DNA of 64,000 bases, from positions 406,312 through 470,311 of the forward strand of contig CAVROM010000010.1 of the NCBI GenBank assembly GCA_963722815.1, read 5' to 3'. This DNA is from DASQFQ01 sp963722815. GTDB taxonomy: Bacteria > Actinomycetota > Thermoleophilia > Solirubrobacterales > Solirubrobacteraceae. Below the pieces are notes generated by a model. That model did not search any database and was not told where the DNA came from. It saw only the letters and a program-made list of their open reading frames with translations. Shown here one piece after another: positions 8,753-16,774 of this stretch. Numbering within the stretch: position 1 is the first letter of the stretch; each line of letters opens with the position of its first letter. The position numbers and the translations under genes are program-made.

Positions 8753-9384
8753 TAGATGATGTAGACGCTCAGGTACACGATCACCCACATGACGTCGACG
8801 AAGTGCCAGTAGATGCCCGGCACCTCGACGCCGCGGTGCTCCTCGGGCGTGAAGTGCCCCTTGAAGCTGCGGATCGTGACCATCGAGAGCAGCGTCAGGC
8901 CGACGAACACGTGCGCGCCGTGCAGGCCCGTGAGCCCGTAGAACACGGAGGCCTGGGCGGTGTCGGCGGGCGAGAAGCCGATGTGCACGTACTCGTTGAT
9001 CTGGATGAAGAGGAACGTCGCGCCGAGCCCGAGCGTGGTGACGATCCCGGCCTTGAGCCCGAAGCGGTTGCCCGACTTGGCGCACTCGAGCGCCCAGTGC
9101 ATCGTGAACGAGGACGACAGCAGGATCGCGGTGTTGACGCCGGCGATCAGCTTCGGCAGCTCCGTGCCCGCGGCCGGCCACTCGTCGCCGTTCACGACCC
9201 GGATGAAGAAGTAGGCCGTGAAGAAGGCCCCGAAGACCATCACCTCGGAGATGATGAAAAGCAGCATGCCGAGCAGCTGCGGCTCGACGCGCGAGGAGCG
9301 GTTGGCCTCGGGCGGGCCGTGGTGCTCCTCGTCGTGGACGCCCGCGTGGCTGCCGTGCGTGCCGGCTACGGAGGCGGCTTCCAT
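8752..9384 (-). CDS. ctaE: Cytochrome c oxidase subunit III
   Basis: The 210-aa protein starts MEAASVAGTHGSHAGVHDEE and has five predicted membrane helices, the short form of CtaE. Typical motifs are FFTAYFFIRV, HIGFSPADTAQASVFYGLTG, LHGAHVFVGL and YWHFVDVMWV. The ATG at 9384 overlaps the UspA-like gene's stop (TGATG). The window has no second subunit III, so this one might serve both oxidases, or the A1 subunit III lies elsewhere. Confidence 0.95.
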   Translation of the reverse strand: MEAASVAGTHGSHAGVHDEEHHGPPEANRSSRVEPQLLGMLLFIISEVMVFGAFFTAYFFIRVVNGDEWPAAGTELPKLIAGVNTAILLSSSFTMHWALECAKSGNRFGLKAGIVTTLGLGATFLFIQINEYVHIGFSPADTAQASVFYGLTGLHGAHVFVGLTLLSMVTIRSFKGHFTPEEHRGVEVPGIYWHFVDVMWVIVYLSVYII

Positions 9385-10214
9385 CAGGCTTTGACCTCGC
9401 TCGGCTCTTCCTTGGCCTCGACGTGCTGGACCGACTTGCCGCTCTCGCGCTCGATCTTCTCGATCAGGCCCTTCTCGACCCATGCGGAGCGGTTGGAGGG
9501 CAGCGTCGAGATCACGACCTCCGAGATGTGGAAGTACTGCAGGGCGTTCATCGCCGCCGTGTACGGGTCGGGGTCGCCGATCATGCCGGCGGCCACGATC
9601 TTGTCCGAGCGCAGCGACTCCAGCAGCTGGCCCAGCCGTTCGCGCGCGGCGCGCACCGCGCGGCCGTCGCCCGAGCCCTGCGGGACGACCACGATGAAGC
9701 GGCGCGGCCCCTCGTTGGCGAGCGTCTCCAGGTGCTGGACGAGCTCGCCGCCGGCGGCCGTCTGGTTGGCCAGCACGAGCGTGACGTCGAACGGCAGGCC
9801 CTCGGAGTCGACGTCGACCACGATGTGGGTGACCGGCAGGCCGGTCTCGTTCTCGAGCCGCTCGATCAGGTCCCGCCGCAGCCAGCCGGACGTGGTGGCC
9901 GGGAGCGTCGAGATGATGATCTCGTCGATGCCGTGGGCGCCGATCGCGTCCATGGCGGCGTTGAACGGGTCGGCGTCGCCGACCTCGCCGGTGCCCTCGA
10001 TCCCCTCGTCGCGCATGAACGCGAGCGCGAGGTCGATGCGGACCTGGGCGGAGTCGCGAACCGCCTCGTCGTAGATCACGGCGCCGTGGCGCGGGCGGCT
10101 CTGGGGCACGACGACGTGGAAGCGCGCGTCACCCTTGGCGGCGCGGTCGCGGATCGCGTCCAGCAGCTCCTTGCCACCGATCGTCTCGTTGGCGAGCACG
10201 AGGATGTCGGCCAT
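9384..10214 (-). CDS. Two-domain universal-stress-like protein inside the oxidase operon
   Basis: This 276-aa protein is a tandem duplication. Each half begins with a Rossmann-like strand (MADILVLANETIGG and DVTLVLANQTAAGG). Each also carries the same block: GDADPFNAAMDAIG...ISTLPATTSGWL and GDPDPYTAAMNALQ...ISTLPSNRSAWV. The repeat pattern resembles UspA-like alpha/beta proteins. It is wedged between ctaD and ctaE with 0-1 base spacing, so it is co-expressed with the oxidase. A role in sensing nucleotides or stress is inferred from the fold only. Confidence 0.75.
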   Translation of the reverse strand: MADILVLANETIGGKELLDAIRDRAAKGDARFHVVVPQSRPRHGAVIYDEAVRDSAQVRIDLALAFMRDEGIEGTGEVGDADPFNAAMDAIGAHGIDEIIISTLPATTSGWLRRDLIERLENETGLPVTHIVVDVDSEGLPFDVTLVLANQTAAGGELVQHLETLANEGPRRFIVVVPQGSGDGRAVRAARERLGQLLESLRSDKIVAAGMIGDPDPYTAAMNALQYFHISEVVISTLPSNRSAWVEKGLIEKIERESGKSVQHVEAKEEPSEVKA

Positions 10215-12161
10215 CTATTCGTCGCTCCTGCCGCCGGCCTCGGACTCACCGGCCGGCACGGCTTGCGGCTCGGCCGCCGGCTCCTCCTCCGCGGGCCGGA
10301 AGATCCCGTGCACCGCGCCGGGTACGCCGTACTCGTACGGGCCGCCGACGACGGTCGGGACGTTGTCGAAGTTGAAGATCGGCGGGGGCGAGGAGACCTG
10401 CCACTCGAGCGTGAGCGAGCGCCACGGATTGGCCTCCGCGCGCGCGCCGCCGCGCCACGAGGAGACGATGTTGTAGACGAAGATCAGCGTCGAGAGCCCG
10501 AGCCCGAAGCTCGCGATCGAGATGAACAGGTTCCAGCCCGCGAACTGCTCCGGGTAGTCGGCGACGCGCCGCGGCATCCCCTGGACGCCGATCACGTGCA
10601 TCGGCCCGAAAGTCAGGTTGAAGCCGACGAACGTCAGCCAGAAGTGGATCTTGCCGAGCGTCTCGTCGTACATCCGCCCGGTCATCTTCGGGAACCAGTA
10701 GTAGACGCCCGCGTAGATCGTGAACAGCGAGCCGCCGAACAGCACGTAGTGGATGTGGGCGACGATGAAGTACGTGTCCGAGACGTGGATCGTCAGCGGC
10801 ACCATGGCGAGCATCACGCCCGAGATGCCGCCGAGCGTGAACATCGTCAGGAAGCCGAGGACGAACAGCATCGGCGTGTCGATGTGGAGCACGCCGCGCC
10901 ACAGCGTCGCCAGCCACGAGAAGATCTTGATGCCGGTCGGGACGGCGATGATCGCGGTCGTGACCATCATCGGGATGCGGATCCAGCTCTGCATGCCGGA
11001 GACGAACATGTGGTGCGCCCAGACCGTGAAGCCGAGTAGCACGATCGCGAGCAGCGAGAACGCCATCATCCGGTAGCCGAAGATCGGCTTGCGCGACTTC
11101 ACCGACAGGATCTCCGAGACGATCCCGAAGCCCGGCAGCATCATGATGTAGACCGCCGGGTGCGAGTAGAACCAGAAGACGTGCTGGTACATCAGCACGT
11201 CGCCTCCCCGCTCCCAGTTGAAGAAGTTGAAGCCGAGCGCGTAGTCGAGCAGGACGAAGAACTGCGAGGCGGCGACGAACGGCGTGGCGATGACGACCAG
11301 CAGCGAGGTCGAGAAGTTCGCCCACACCAGCAGCGGCATGCGCCAGAAGCTCATGCCCGGCGCGCGCATCGTGATGATCGTGACCAGGAAGTTCAGCGCG
11401 GTCGCGATCGACGACGCGCCGGCGAACTGGACGCCGATCGTGAAGAACAGCTGGCCGATCGGCACGTCGGTCGAGAGCGGGGCGTAGGCCGTCCAGCCCG
11501 TGGCGAACGAGCCGCCGGGGGCGAGGAAGGACGCGGTCATCATCAGCCCGCCCAGCGGCAGCATCCAGAACGACAGCGCGTTCAGGCGCGGGAACGCCAT
11601 GTCCGGCGCGCCGATCATCAGCGGCAGCACGAAGTTCGCCAGCCCCGCGAAGACCGGGATGATGAACAGGAAGATCATCAGCGACGCGTGGACGCTGAAG
11701 AGCCCGTTGTACGCGTTGGCGTCGACGAACTGCATGCCGGGCGCCGCCAGCTCGGCGCGCACCAGCATCGCCAGCAGGCCGCCGACCAGCATGAAGAAGA
11801 ACGAGGTGACGACGTACTGGATGCCGATCACCTTGTGGTCGGTGTTGACCCGGAAGTAGTCCTTCCAGCTGTGGGCGCCGTGCGAGGAGTGGTCCTCCGC
11901 CCGCGTCGGCTTGCCGGCCGCCCAGTAGAACCAGTAGTCGAAGGCGCCGAGCCCGACGAGGAAGAACAGCGGCGCGGCGATCAGGCTGACGATCAGGACG
12001 GCGTCCTGGAACTTGACGTCCCAGCCGTTGCCGCCGTCGAACGGGTTCGAGAAGCCGTAGGCGAGGCGGGCGATCGTCACGAGGACGAACGCGAACAGCA
12101 CGGCGAGCACGGTGAACTCGCCCGCGCGGAACAATCCCGGTGCTCGCATCCTGGCCGCCAT
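10215..12161 (-). CDS. ctaD: Cytochrome c oxidase subunit I, A2 type
   Basis: This 648-aa heme-copper oxidase subunit has two extra membrane segments at the N-terminus (about residues 15-75). The CuB/heme ligands are visible: SVHASLMIF, WAHHMFVSGM and AHIHYVLFG. The key motif is WFYSHPAVYIMMLPGFG: the Glu of HPEV is Ala and Tyr-Ser precedes it, which marks the A2 subclass that uses a YS motif for proton transfer. The C-terminal 60 residues are a Glu/Ala/Pro-rich cytoplasmic tail. It follows ctaC by 13 bases. Confidence 0.96.
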   Translation of the reverse strand: MAARMRAPGLFRAGEFTVLAVLFAFVLVTIARLAYGFSNPFDGGNGWDVKFQDAVLIVSLIAAPLFFLVGLGAFDYWFYWAAGKPTRAEDHSSHGAHSWKDYFRVNTDHKVIGIQYVVTSFFFMLVGGLLAMLVRAELAAPGMQFVDANAYNGLFSVHASLMIFLFIIPVFAGLANFVLPLMIGAPDMAFPRLNALSFWMLPLGGLMMTASFLAPGGSFATGWTAYAPLSTDVPIGQLFFTIGVQFAGASSIATALNFLVTIITMRAPGMSFWRMPLLVWANFSTSLLVVIATPFVAASQFFVLLDYALGFNFFNWERGGDVLMYQHVFWFYSHPAVYIMMLPGFGIVSEILSVKSRKPIFGYRMMAFSLLAIVLLGFTVWAHHMFVSGMQSWIRIPMMVTTAIIAVPTGIKIFSWLATLWRGVLHIDTPMLFVLGFLTMFTLGGISGVMLAMVPLTIHVSDTYFIVAHIHYVLFGGSLFTIYAGVYYWFPKMTGRMYDETLGKIHFWLTFVGFNLTFGPMHVIGVQGMPRRVADYPEQFAGWNLFISIASFGLGLSTLIFVYNIVSSWRGGARAEANPWRSLTLEWQVSSPPPIFNFDNVPTVVGGPYEYGVPGAVHGIFRPAEEEPAAEPQAVPAGESEAGGRSDE

Positions 12162-12174
12162 CAGACTCCAATCC

Positions 12175-13236
12175 TCACTTCGTCGCGACCTTCACAAGGT
12201 AGTCGGTCAACGCCTTGATCTCCTCCGGCTGGAGGGTGTCCTTGTAGTTGGTCGGCATGATCCCATCCTGGTAGCCCTTCGCCACCTCGGCGCCGGGCTC
12301 CTGGATGGACTGCTGGATGAAGGCGGCGTCCTTGCCCTTGAGGACCTTGTCGAGGTCCGGGCCGATGGTGCCGGTCGCCCCGGCGTCGCTCAGCGTGTGG
12401 CAGGAGCCGCATGCGGGGCTGGCGGTCTTGGTGAAGATCGCCTTGCCGTCGGGCGCCGCCCCGCCGCCTCCGGCCTGCGCGCCGCCGCCACCGCCGCCGG
12501 CCGCCTTGGCCTTCGCGGCGGCGAACCACTTGTCGTAGGCACCGGGCGTGACGACGTGCGCGCTCTGGCGCATCACGGCGTGCCCGAGCCCGCACAACTC
12601 GGCACAGACCACGGGGAACGTGCCGGTCTTGGTCGGCTTGACGCGGTAGGAGGTCGTGAGGCCGGGAACGGCGTCGATCTTCTGCCGGAAGGCGGGGACC
12701 CAGAAGTCGTGCAGGACGTCCTTGGACTGGACGAGGAACTTCACCTGCTTGCCCTTCGGCAGGTAGAGCTGCGGCGAGGCGATCTCCTTGCCGCCCGGGT
12801 TGGGGTAGTAGAAGGTCCACGTGAACTGCTCGCCGACGACGCGAACGCGCATCTCGGAGGCCTCGGCCTTCTCGATGTCGTGCAGGACGACGTAGGCGTA
12901 CGAGCAGAGTGCGACGAGGATGATCGCCGGGATCGCGGTCCAGATCACCTCGAGCCGCGTGTTGCCGTGGATCGGCGGGCCGTCCTTGAGCTCCTCGCCC
13001 GGCCGCATGCGGAACTTCCACACGCTGTAGAGCACGATCGTCTCGACGAGCACGAAGATCGGCACGGAGACGATCACCAGGACGTCCCACAGCGTGTCGA
13101 TGTACTTGCCCTCTTCCGACGCCTGCGTCGGGAACCAGTTGATCAGCAGGCCCAGCGCGATGCCGCAGGCCGACGTGATCAGACCGATGACCAGCAGCGG
13201 CAGAACGTGGCTGCGACCTTGCTTCTCCTCGCCCAT
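12175..13236 (-). CDS. ctaC: Cytochrome c oxidase subunit II with fused cytochrome c (caa3 type)
   Basis: In the 353-aa protein two N-terminal membrane helices precede the CuA domain. Its ligands are VLHDFWVP and CAELCGLGHAVM. A glycine/alanine linker (about 245-265) then leads to a cytochrome c domain with ACGSCHTLSDAG and the axial Met in GIMPTNY. This is the caa3 architecture, in which the oxidase carries its own electron donor. It is the first structural gene of the operon, 41 bases after the AraC-type gene. Confidence 0.96.
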   Translation of the reverse strand: MGEEKQGRSHVLPLLVIGLITSACGIALGLLINWFPTQASEEGKYIDTLWDVLVIVSVPIFVLVETIVLYSVWKFRMRPGEELKDGPPIHGNTRLEVIWTAIPAIILVALCSYAYVVLHDIEKAEASEMRVRVVGEQFTWTFYYPNPGGKEIASPQLYLPKGKQVKFLVQSKDVLHDFWVPAFRQKIDAVPGLTTSYRVKPTKTGTFPVVCAELCGLGHAVMRQSAHVVTPGAYDKWFAAAKAKAAGGGGGGAQAGGGGAAPDGKAIFTKTASPACGSCHTLSDAGATGTIGPDLDKVLKGKDAAFIQQSIQEPGAEVAKGYQDGIMPTNYKDTLQPEEIKALTDYLVKVATK

Positions 13237-13277
13237 GCCGGCGGCATCCTATGCAACCGGGGCGGCGGAGGGAACGC

Positions 13278-13655
13278 TCAGGCGGCGCGCGGAAGGTCGC
13301 TCTGTGCGCTGCCTGACCGGAAGGCCGACGGGGCCTGGCCCTGATAGCGACGGAACGCCTTTGCGAACTGGGCCGGCTGGCGATAGCCGACACGGCGCGC
13401 GACCTCGCGCACGGTCATGCTGCGGCGCGCCAGCAGCTCGGCCGCGCGCTGCATGCGCACGCGGGTCAGGTGCTCGCGGAACGTGGTGCCGCCGATCTCG
13501 GCGTACGCACGCTGGAGCTGGCGGCGAGAGGAGGCGACCCGACGGGCGATGTCGTCGAGCGAGACGTCCGTGGCGTACTCCTGCTCGACGATCTCCACCG
13601 CGTCGTGGAACAGGCTGGTGCGGAGCCTGACGGTGGCGGGGCGTTGTATGGACAC
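13278..13655 (-). CDS. Short AraC-family DNA-binding protein
   Basis: From a GTG at 13655 the protein is 125 aa and is almost only a double HTH domain. The helices are seen in VSLDDIARRVASSRRQLQRA and the second in MTVREVARRVGYRQPAQFAK, ending AFRRYQGQAPSAFR. There is no ligand-binding domain. It lies 41 bases upstream of ctaC in the same direction, so it may control the oxidase operon or be read with it. The start is a judgement: upstream in-frame sequence overlaps the CBS gene antisense. Confidence 0.75.
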   Translation of the reverse strand: MSIQRPATVRLRTSLFHDAVEIVEQEYATDVSLDDIARRVASSRRQLQRAYAEIGGTTFREHLTRVRMQRAAELLARRSMTVREVARRVGYRQPAQFAKAFRRYQGQAPSAFRSGSAQSDLPRAA

Positions 13656-13814
13656 ACAGGGATTACGCGCGAACGCGCCAGGTGGATGACTGACCGCGGT
13701 CCGATCTGGCACGTTCCCGCTCAGTCTGGAACCGCTTCCCGCCCATTCTCGCGCGTCCGGCCGACCCGGTAACATTGCGGCAATCGTTGCAAGCGGTTTC
13801 GGGGAGAGGGTCGA

Positions 13815-14237
13815 ATGCGGGTGCGGGACGGCATGAGCACGATGGTGTTGACGGTGGGGCCCAACCACACGTTGCGCCAGGCGGCGCACTCCATGGCCAA
13901 GCGCCGCGTCGGCGCCGCGGTGGTCGTCGACCCTGAGGCGCCGACGCTGGGGATCATCACCGAGCGCGACATCCTGCTCTCGATTGGCGACGGCCAGGAC
14001 CCCGACGCCGAGTACGTCGCCGACCACCTCACCTCCGAGCTGGTGTTCGCCGCTCCGGACTGGTCGCTCGAGCAGGGCGCGGCGGCGATGGTCCGCGGCG
14101 GCTTCCGCCACCTCATCGTCATCGACGAGGGCGAGGCGACGGGCGTGCTGTCGGTGCGCGACGTCGTGCGGTGCTGGACGGACGACGGGGCGAGTTGCGA
14201 GGTGCCTCAGTCGCCGGCTGTGGCTGGCAGCGCGTAG
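13815..14237 (+). CDS. Tandem CBS-domain protein
   Basis: The 140-aa protein has two CBS motifs: the first with LRQAAHSMAKRRVGAAVVVD and GIITERDIL, the second with LEQGAAAMVRGGFRHLIVID and GVLSVRDVV. Stand-alone CBS pairs bind adenine nucleotides and regulate partner proteins. A strong ribosome site (ggggagagg) precedes the ATG. In the 159-base spacer to the divergent AraC-type gene, ggaaccgctt (13729-13738) and aagcggtttc (13791-13800) form a spaced inverted repeat. Confidence 0.88.
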   Translation: MRVRDGMSTMVLTVGPNHTLRQAAHSMAKRRVGAAVVVDPEAPTLGIITERDILLSIGDGQDPDAEYVADHLTSELVFAAPDWSLEQGAAAMVRGGFRHLIVIDEGEATGVLSVRDVVRCWTDDGASCEVPQSPAVAGSA

Positions 14238-14255
14238 CGTCCGCGGTTAGCGGGG

Positions 14256-14456
14256 CGGAAGTCAACGGCTTGCATTGAGTGGAGGGTGCGGGGTGCCGCG
14301 GCGCTCAAGCGGGACGCTTTTTGTCCCTATAGCGGCTAAAAACCGTCCCGCTTGGCCAAGCGTGCTGAGTTTGGGGCGGTATGCGCCCCAAAGTCAGCGA
14401 TCTTGGCCGCCGCCCCCAACCGCACCCTCCCCTGAATGCAAGCTGTTGACGTTCGC
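14256..14456. repeat. Long imperfect palindrome between convergent genes, with two inner hairpins
   Basis: The left arm (agtcaacggcttgcatt, then ggagggtgcgg) matches the reverse complement of the right arm (cgtcaacagcttgcatt, then ggagggtgcgg). Inside lie two further hairpins: gcgggacg...cgtcccgc (about 14308-14352) and tttggggcg-gtatg-cgccccaaa. The structure starts 19 bases after the CBS stop codon and ends 3 bases before the stop of the convergent phosphatase. It may act as a two-way terminator or be a palindromic mobile-type element. Both ends carry GTCAAC, as in the element at 37224-37407. Confidence 0.8.
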
Positions 14457-14459
14457 CCG

Positions 14460-15089
14460 TCAAGCCACGGACGCCGACGGCATCCACCGAACCGCCACGA
14501 CCAACGCGTCATCCGACCCCCGCGCATGCGAAGCCAGCACCCGCTGGGCCTGCTCCTGCGCCGGGACGCCCGGCACGAGGGACGAGCCGAAGTCGGCGGC
14601 GACGCCGTCGGTGGCCATGACCACGCAGTCGCCCGGGGCCAGCGTGGTGCGGACGAGCTTGACGCCCGGCAGCGACCAGCCCAGCACCCCGCCGAACAGC
14701 GTCGGTGAGTCGAGGGAGTCGCCGCGCTCGCGGTCGGCTCGCACCAGGCGGCCTTCGACGTTGCCGATCCCGGTCCAGGTGAGACCTGCCGTCTCGAGGT
14801 CGAACCAGGCGATCGTGGCGACGACCCCGCGCGTCGAGCGCAGCGCCTGGTGGCAATTGCGCAGCAGCGTCTCCGGGGGCTCGCCGGCGTGGCGGTGGAA
14901 CTGCTCGGCGGCGGCCTCGGCCGCGTCGGCCGCCGCGCCGCCGTGGCCGAGGCCGTCGACGGCGGCGACCAGCGCGCCGCCCTCGTAGGGCACCCAGACC
15001 GCGAGGTCGCCGGAGCGCTCCTCGCCCGCCAGCGGCTCGCCCGCTTCCCCGCGCTCGAGGACGGCGGGCCACGCGAGCTCGCTACACAC
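14460..15089 (-). CDS. rsbX: RsbX-like PP2C serine phosphatase
   Basis: The 209-aa protein carries the SpoIIE/PP2C metal motifs AAVDGLGHGGAAADAAE and VVMATDGVAADF. Short stand-alone phosphatases of this kind reset stressosomes by dephosphorylating RsbR/RsbS. The GTG at 15089 overlaps the rsbT stop by 8 bases. It is the last gene of the stressosome module. The symbol rests on position and domain content. Confidence 0.75.
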   Translation of the reverse strand: MCSELAWPAVLERGEAGEPLAGEERSGDLAVWVPYEGGALVAAVDGLGHGGAAADAAEAAAEQFHRHAGEPPETLLRNCHQALRSTRGVVATIAWFDLETAGLTWTGIGNVEGRLVRADRERGDSLDSPTLFGGVLGWSLPGVKLVRTTLAPGDCVVMATDGVAADFGSSLVPGVPAQEQAQRVLASHARGSDDALVVAVRWMPSASVA

Positions 15090-15510
15090 GCACGCCCCGC
15101 TCGGCGACCCGGGACCACTTGACGAGCCGCACCGTGGTGCCCTGCCGCGGTGCGCTCTCGATCTCGAACTCGTCGACCAGCCGGCGCGCTCCCGGCAGCC
15201 CGAGCCCAAGTCCCCCGCCGGTGGTGTAGCCGTCCTGCAGGGCACGCTCGATGTCCTCGATGCCCGGCCCGTTGTCGGCCGCCACGACCTCGATGCCCGA
15301 GCGGCCGTTGCCGTCGTGCACCACCCGCAGCCTCACCTCGCCGCGGATCGCGTAGGTCGTGATGTTGCGGGCCACCTCGGAGATCGCGGTCGCGAGCAGC
15401 GTCTGGTCGGTCGAGCTCAGCTCGAGCTCGCCGGCGAGCTCCCGCGCACGCTGGCGCGCGGTCACGACGTCGGCGTCGGACTCGATGGCGATCCGGCTCT
15501 CAACCTCCAC
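15082..15510 (-). CDS. rsbT: RsbT-like serine/threonine switch kinase
   Basis: This is a 142-aa GHKL-type kinase. The N box is SEVARNITTYA, the G1 box is ADNGPGIED and the G2 box is GLGLGLPGARRLVDEF. In stressosomes RsbT phosphorylates RsbR and RsbS and is then released to activate RsbU. Order and overlap (11 bases with rsbS) match the Bacillus rsbRST arrangement. Confidence 0.9.
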   Translation of the reverse strand: MEVESRIAIESDADVVTARQRARELAGELELSSTDQTLLATAISEVARNITTYAIRGEVRLRVVHDGNGRSGIEVVAADNGPGIEDIERALQDGYTTGGGLGLGLPGARRLVDEFEIESAPRQGTTVRLVKWSRVAERGVRV

Positions 15511-15874
15511 CGTCGAGCGGCTCCTTCAGCTGGTACTGCAGGAGCGCCAGGCCTTCTTCGAGGTCGAGTGCCGTCTGCACGTCCTCGAACTGCATGCCGA
15601 GCTGGACCATCGCGAACGCGACCTCGGGCTGGATGCCGACGATCACGGTCTCGGCGCCGCGCAGGCGCGTCATGTGCGCGATCCCGCGCAGCGAGCGCGA
15701 GACGAACGAGTCCATGACGTCGAGCGCGGTGACGTCGACGATGATTCCCCGCGAGCGGTGGCGGGTGACCTGGGACATCACGTCCTCGCGCAGCTGCAGG
15801 ACGTCGGTGTCCGTCAGGGCCGTCTGGATCGAGGCGATCAGGACGGAGCCCTGCTTGAGGATCGGGACCGCCAA
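15500..15874 (-). CDS. rsbS: RsbS-like STAS-domain stressosome scaffold
   Basis: The single STAS domain of 124 aa has the phosphorylatable serine region DVMDSFVSRSLRGIAHM. It is expected to form the stressosome core with RsbR and to hold RsbT until phosphorylated. It abuts rsbR directly (stop 15875, start 15874) and overlaps rsbT. Confidence 0.9.
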   Translation of the reverse strand: MAVPILKQGSVLIASIQTALTDTDVLQLREDVMSQVTRHRSRGIIVDVTALDVMDSFVSRSLRGIAHMTRLRGAETVIVGIQPEVAFAMVQLGMQFEDVQTALDLEEGLALLQYQLKEPLDGGG

Positions 15875-16774
15875 CTAGCGCGCCTCGCTCGGCAGGTAGT
15901 CGCCCTGGGTGACCTCGTAGCCGAGCAGCCGCTCCGCCTCCTCGATGCCGCCCTGGAGGTCGCCGACCGCGTTGACCTTCGAGAGGTCGACGCCGAGCGT
16001 GACCAGCGTCTGGGCGATGTCGGAGGAGAGGCCGGTGATGATCACGGACGCGCCCATCAGGCGCGACGCCTCGACCGTCTGCACGAGGTGGTTCGCCACC
16101 GTCGAGTCGATCGTCGGCACGCCGGTGATGTCGATCACGACCACCTTGGCGCGGTTGGCGCGGATCCCGCGCAGGAGCTGCTCGGTGAGCTGGCGGGCCC
16201 GCTGCCCGTCGAGCACGCCGATGATCGGGAGGATCAGCAGCCGCTCGCGGACCTGGAGGACCGGGGTCGAGAGCTCGCGGATCGCCTCCTGCTGCTGGCG
16301 GATGACGCGCTCGCGCTCGCCGACGAAGTTGCCGGCCACGATGTTGGAGATGCGGTTGGCCGCCGGCTCGTAGGCGTCGAGCACGCGGTTGAGCAGGGCG
16401 AAGTCCGACTGGTACTTCTGGAACAGCGAGCGGGCCAGCACGTCACGCAGAAGCAGCACGATCGAGACGACCTCGTCGACCTCGACCCCACGGGGGATGA
16501 TGCGCTCGGAGAGGTTGCGCGCGTAGTCCTGCAGCGCCTCGGTCGAGCCCGTCTCCAGCACCTCGACGTAGTTGTCGTAGACCGACGTCGCCTCGTTGAA
16601 GATCTCCTCCTGCGTCAGCGCGGTCAGCAGCTGCGCCTCCGAGATCCTGCGGGCCCACTCCTCGCGCAGCTGCGTCCGGTTCGCGCGCAGGTGGGAGACG
16701 AGCTCGCGGAGGAGCCCCTCCGTCGCCTCGCCGTGACCGTCGCTCGCCGTCGCCTCGGGGGGTACGTCAGCCAT
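15875..16774 (-). CDS. rsbR: RsbR-like stressosome sensor
   Basis: The 299-aa protein has a globin-like or helical N-terminal sensor half (about 20-150) joined by a helix to a C-terminal STAS domain. The phosphorylation region is GVPTIDSTVANHLVQT, with candidate Thr and Ser. The ATG at 16774 follows a good ribosome site (agaggagagcg). Its N-terminus is the likely signal input for the module; no heme or flavin motif can be assigned by eye. Confidence 0.9.
   Translation of the reverse strand: MADVPPEATASDGHGEATEGLLRELVSHLRANRTQLREEWARRISEAQLLTALTQEEIFNEATSVYDNYVEVLETGSTEALQDYARNLSERIIPRGVEVDEVVSIVLLLRDVLARSLFQKYQSDFALLNRVLDAYEPAANRISNIVAGNFVGERERVIRQQQEAIRELSTPVLQVRERLLILPIIGVLDGQRARQLTEQLLRGIRANRAKVVVIDITGVPTIDSTVANHLVQTVEASRLMGASVIITGLSSDIAQTLVTLGVDLSKVNAVGDLQGGIEEAERLLGYEVTQGDYLPSEAR

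Noticed and set aside
10800..12200. Long Arg/Asp-rich open frames opposite the ctaD genes
   Set aside because: Typical GC-rich antisense shadows with no domains, and the strongly recognisable oxidase genes are on the other strand.
13729..13800. Inverted repeat ggaaccgctt...aagcggtttc as an operator
   Set aside because: Arms are about 60 bases apart and imperfect; suggestive only, so mentioned under the CBS gene rather than called.
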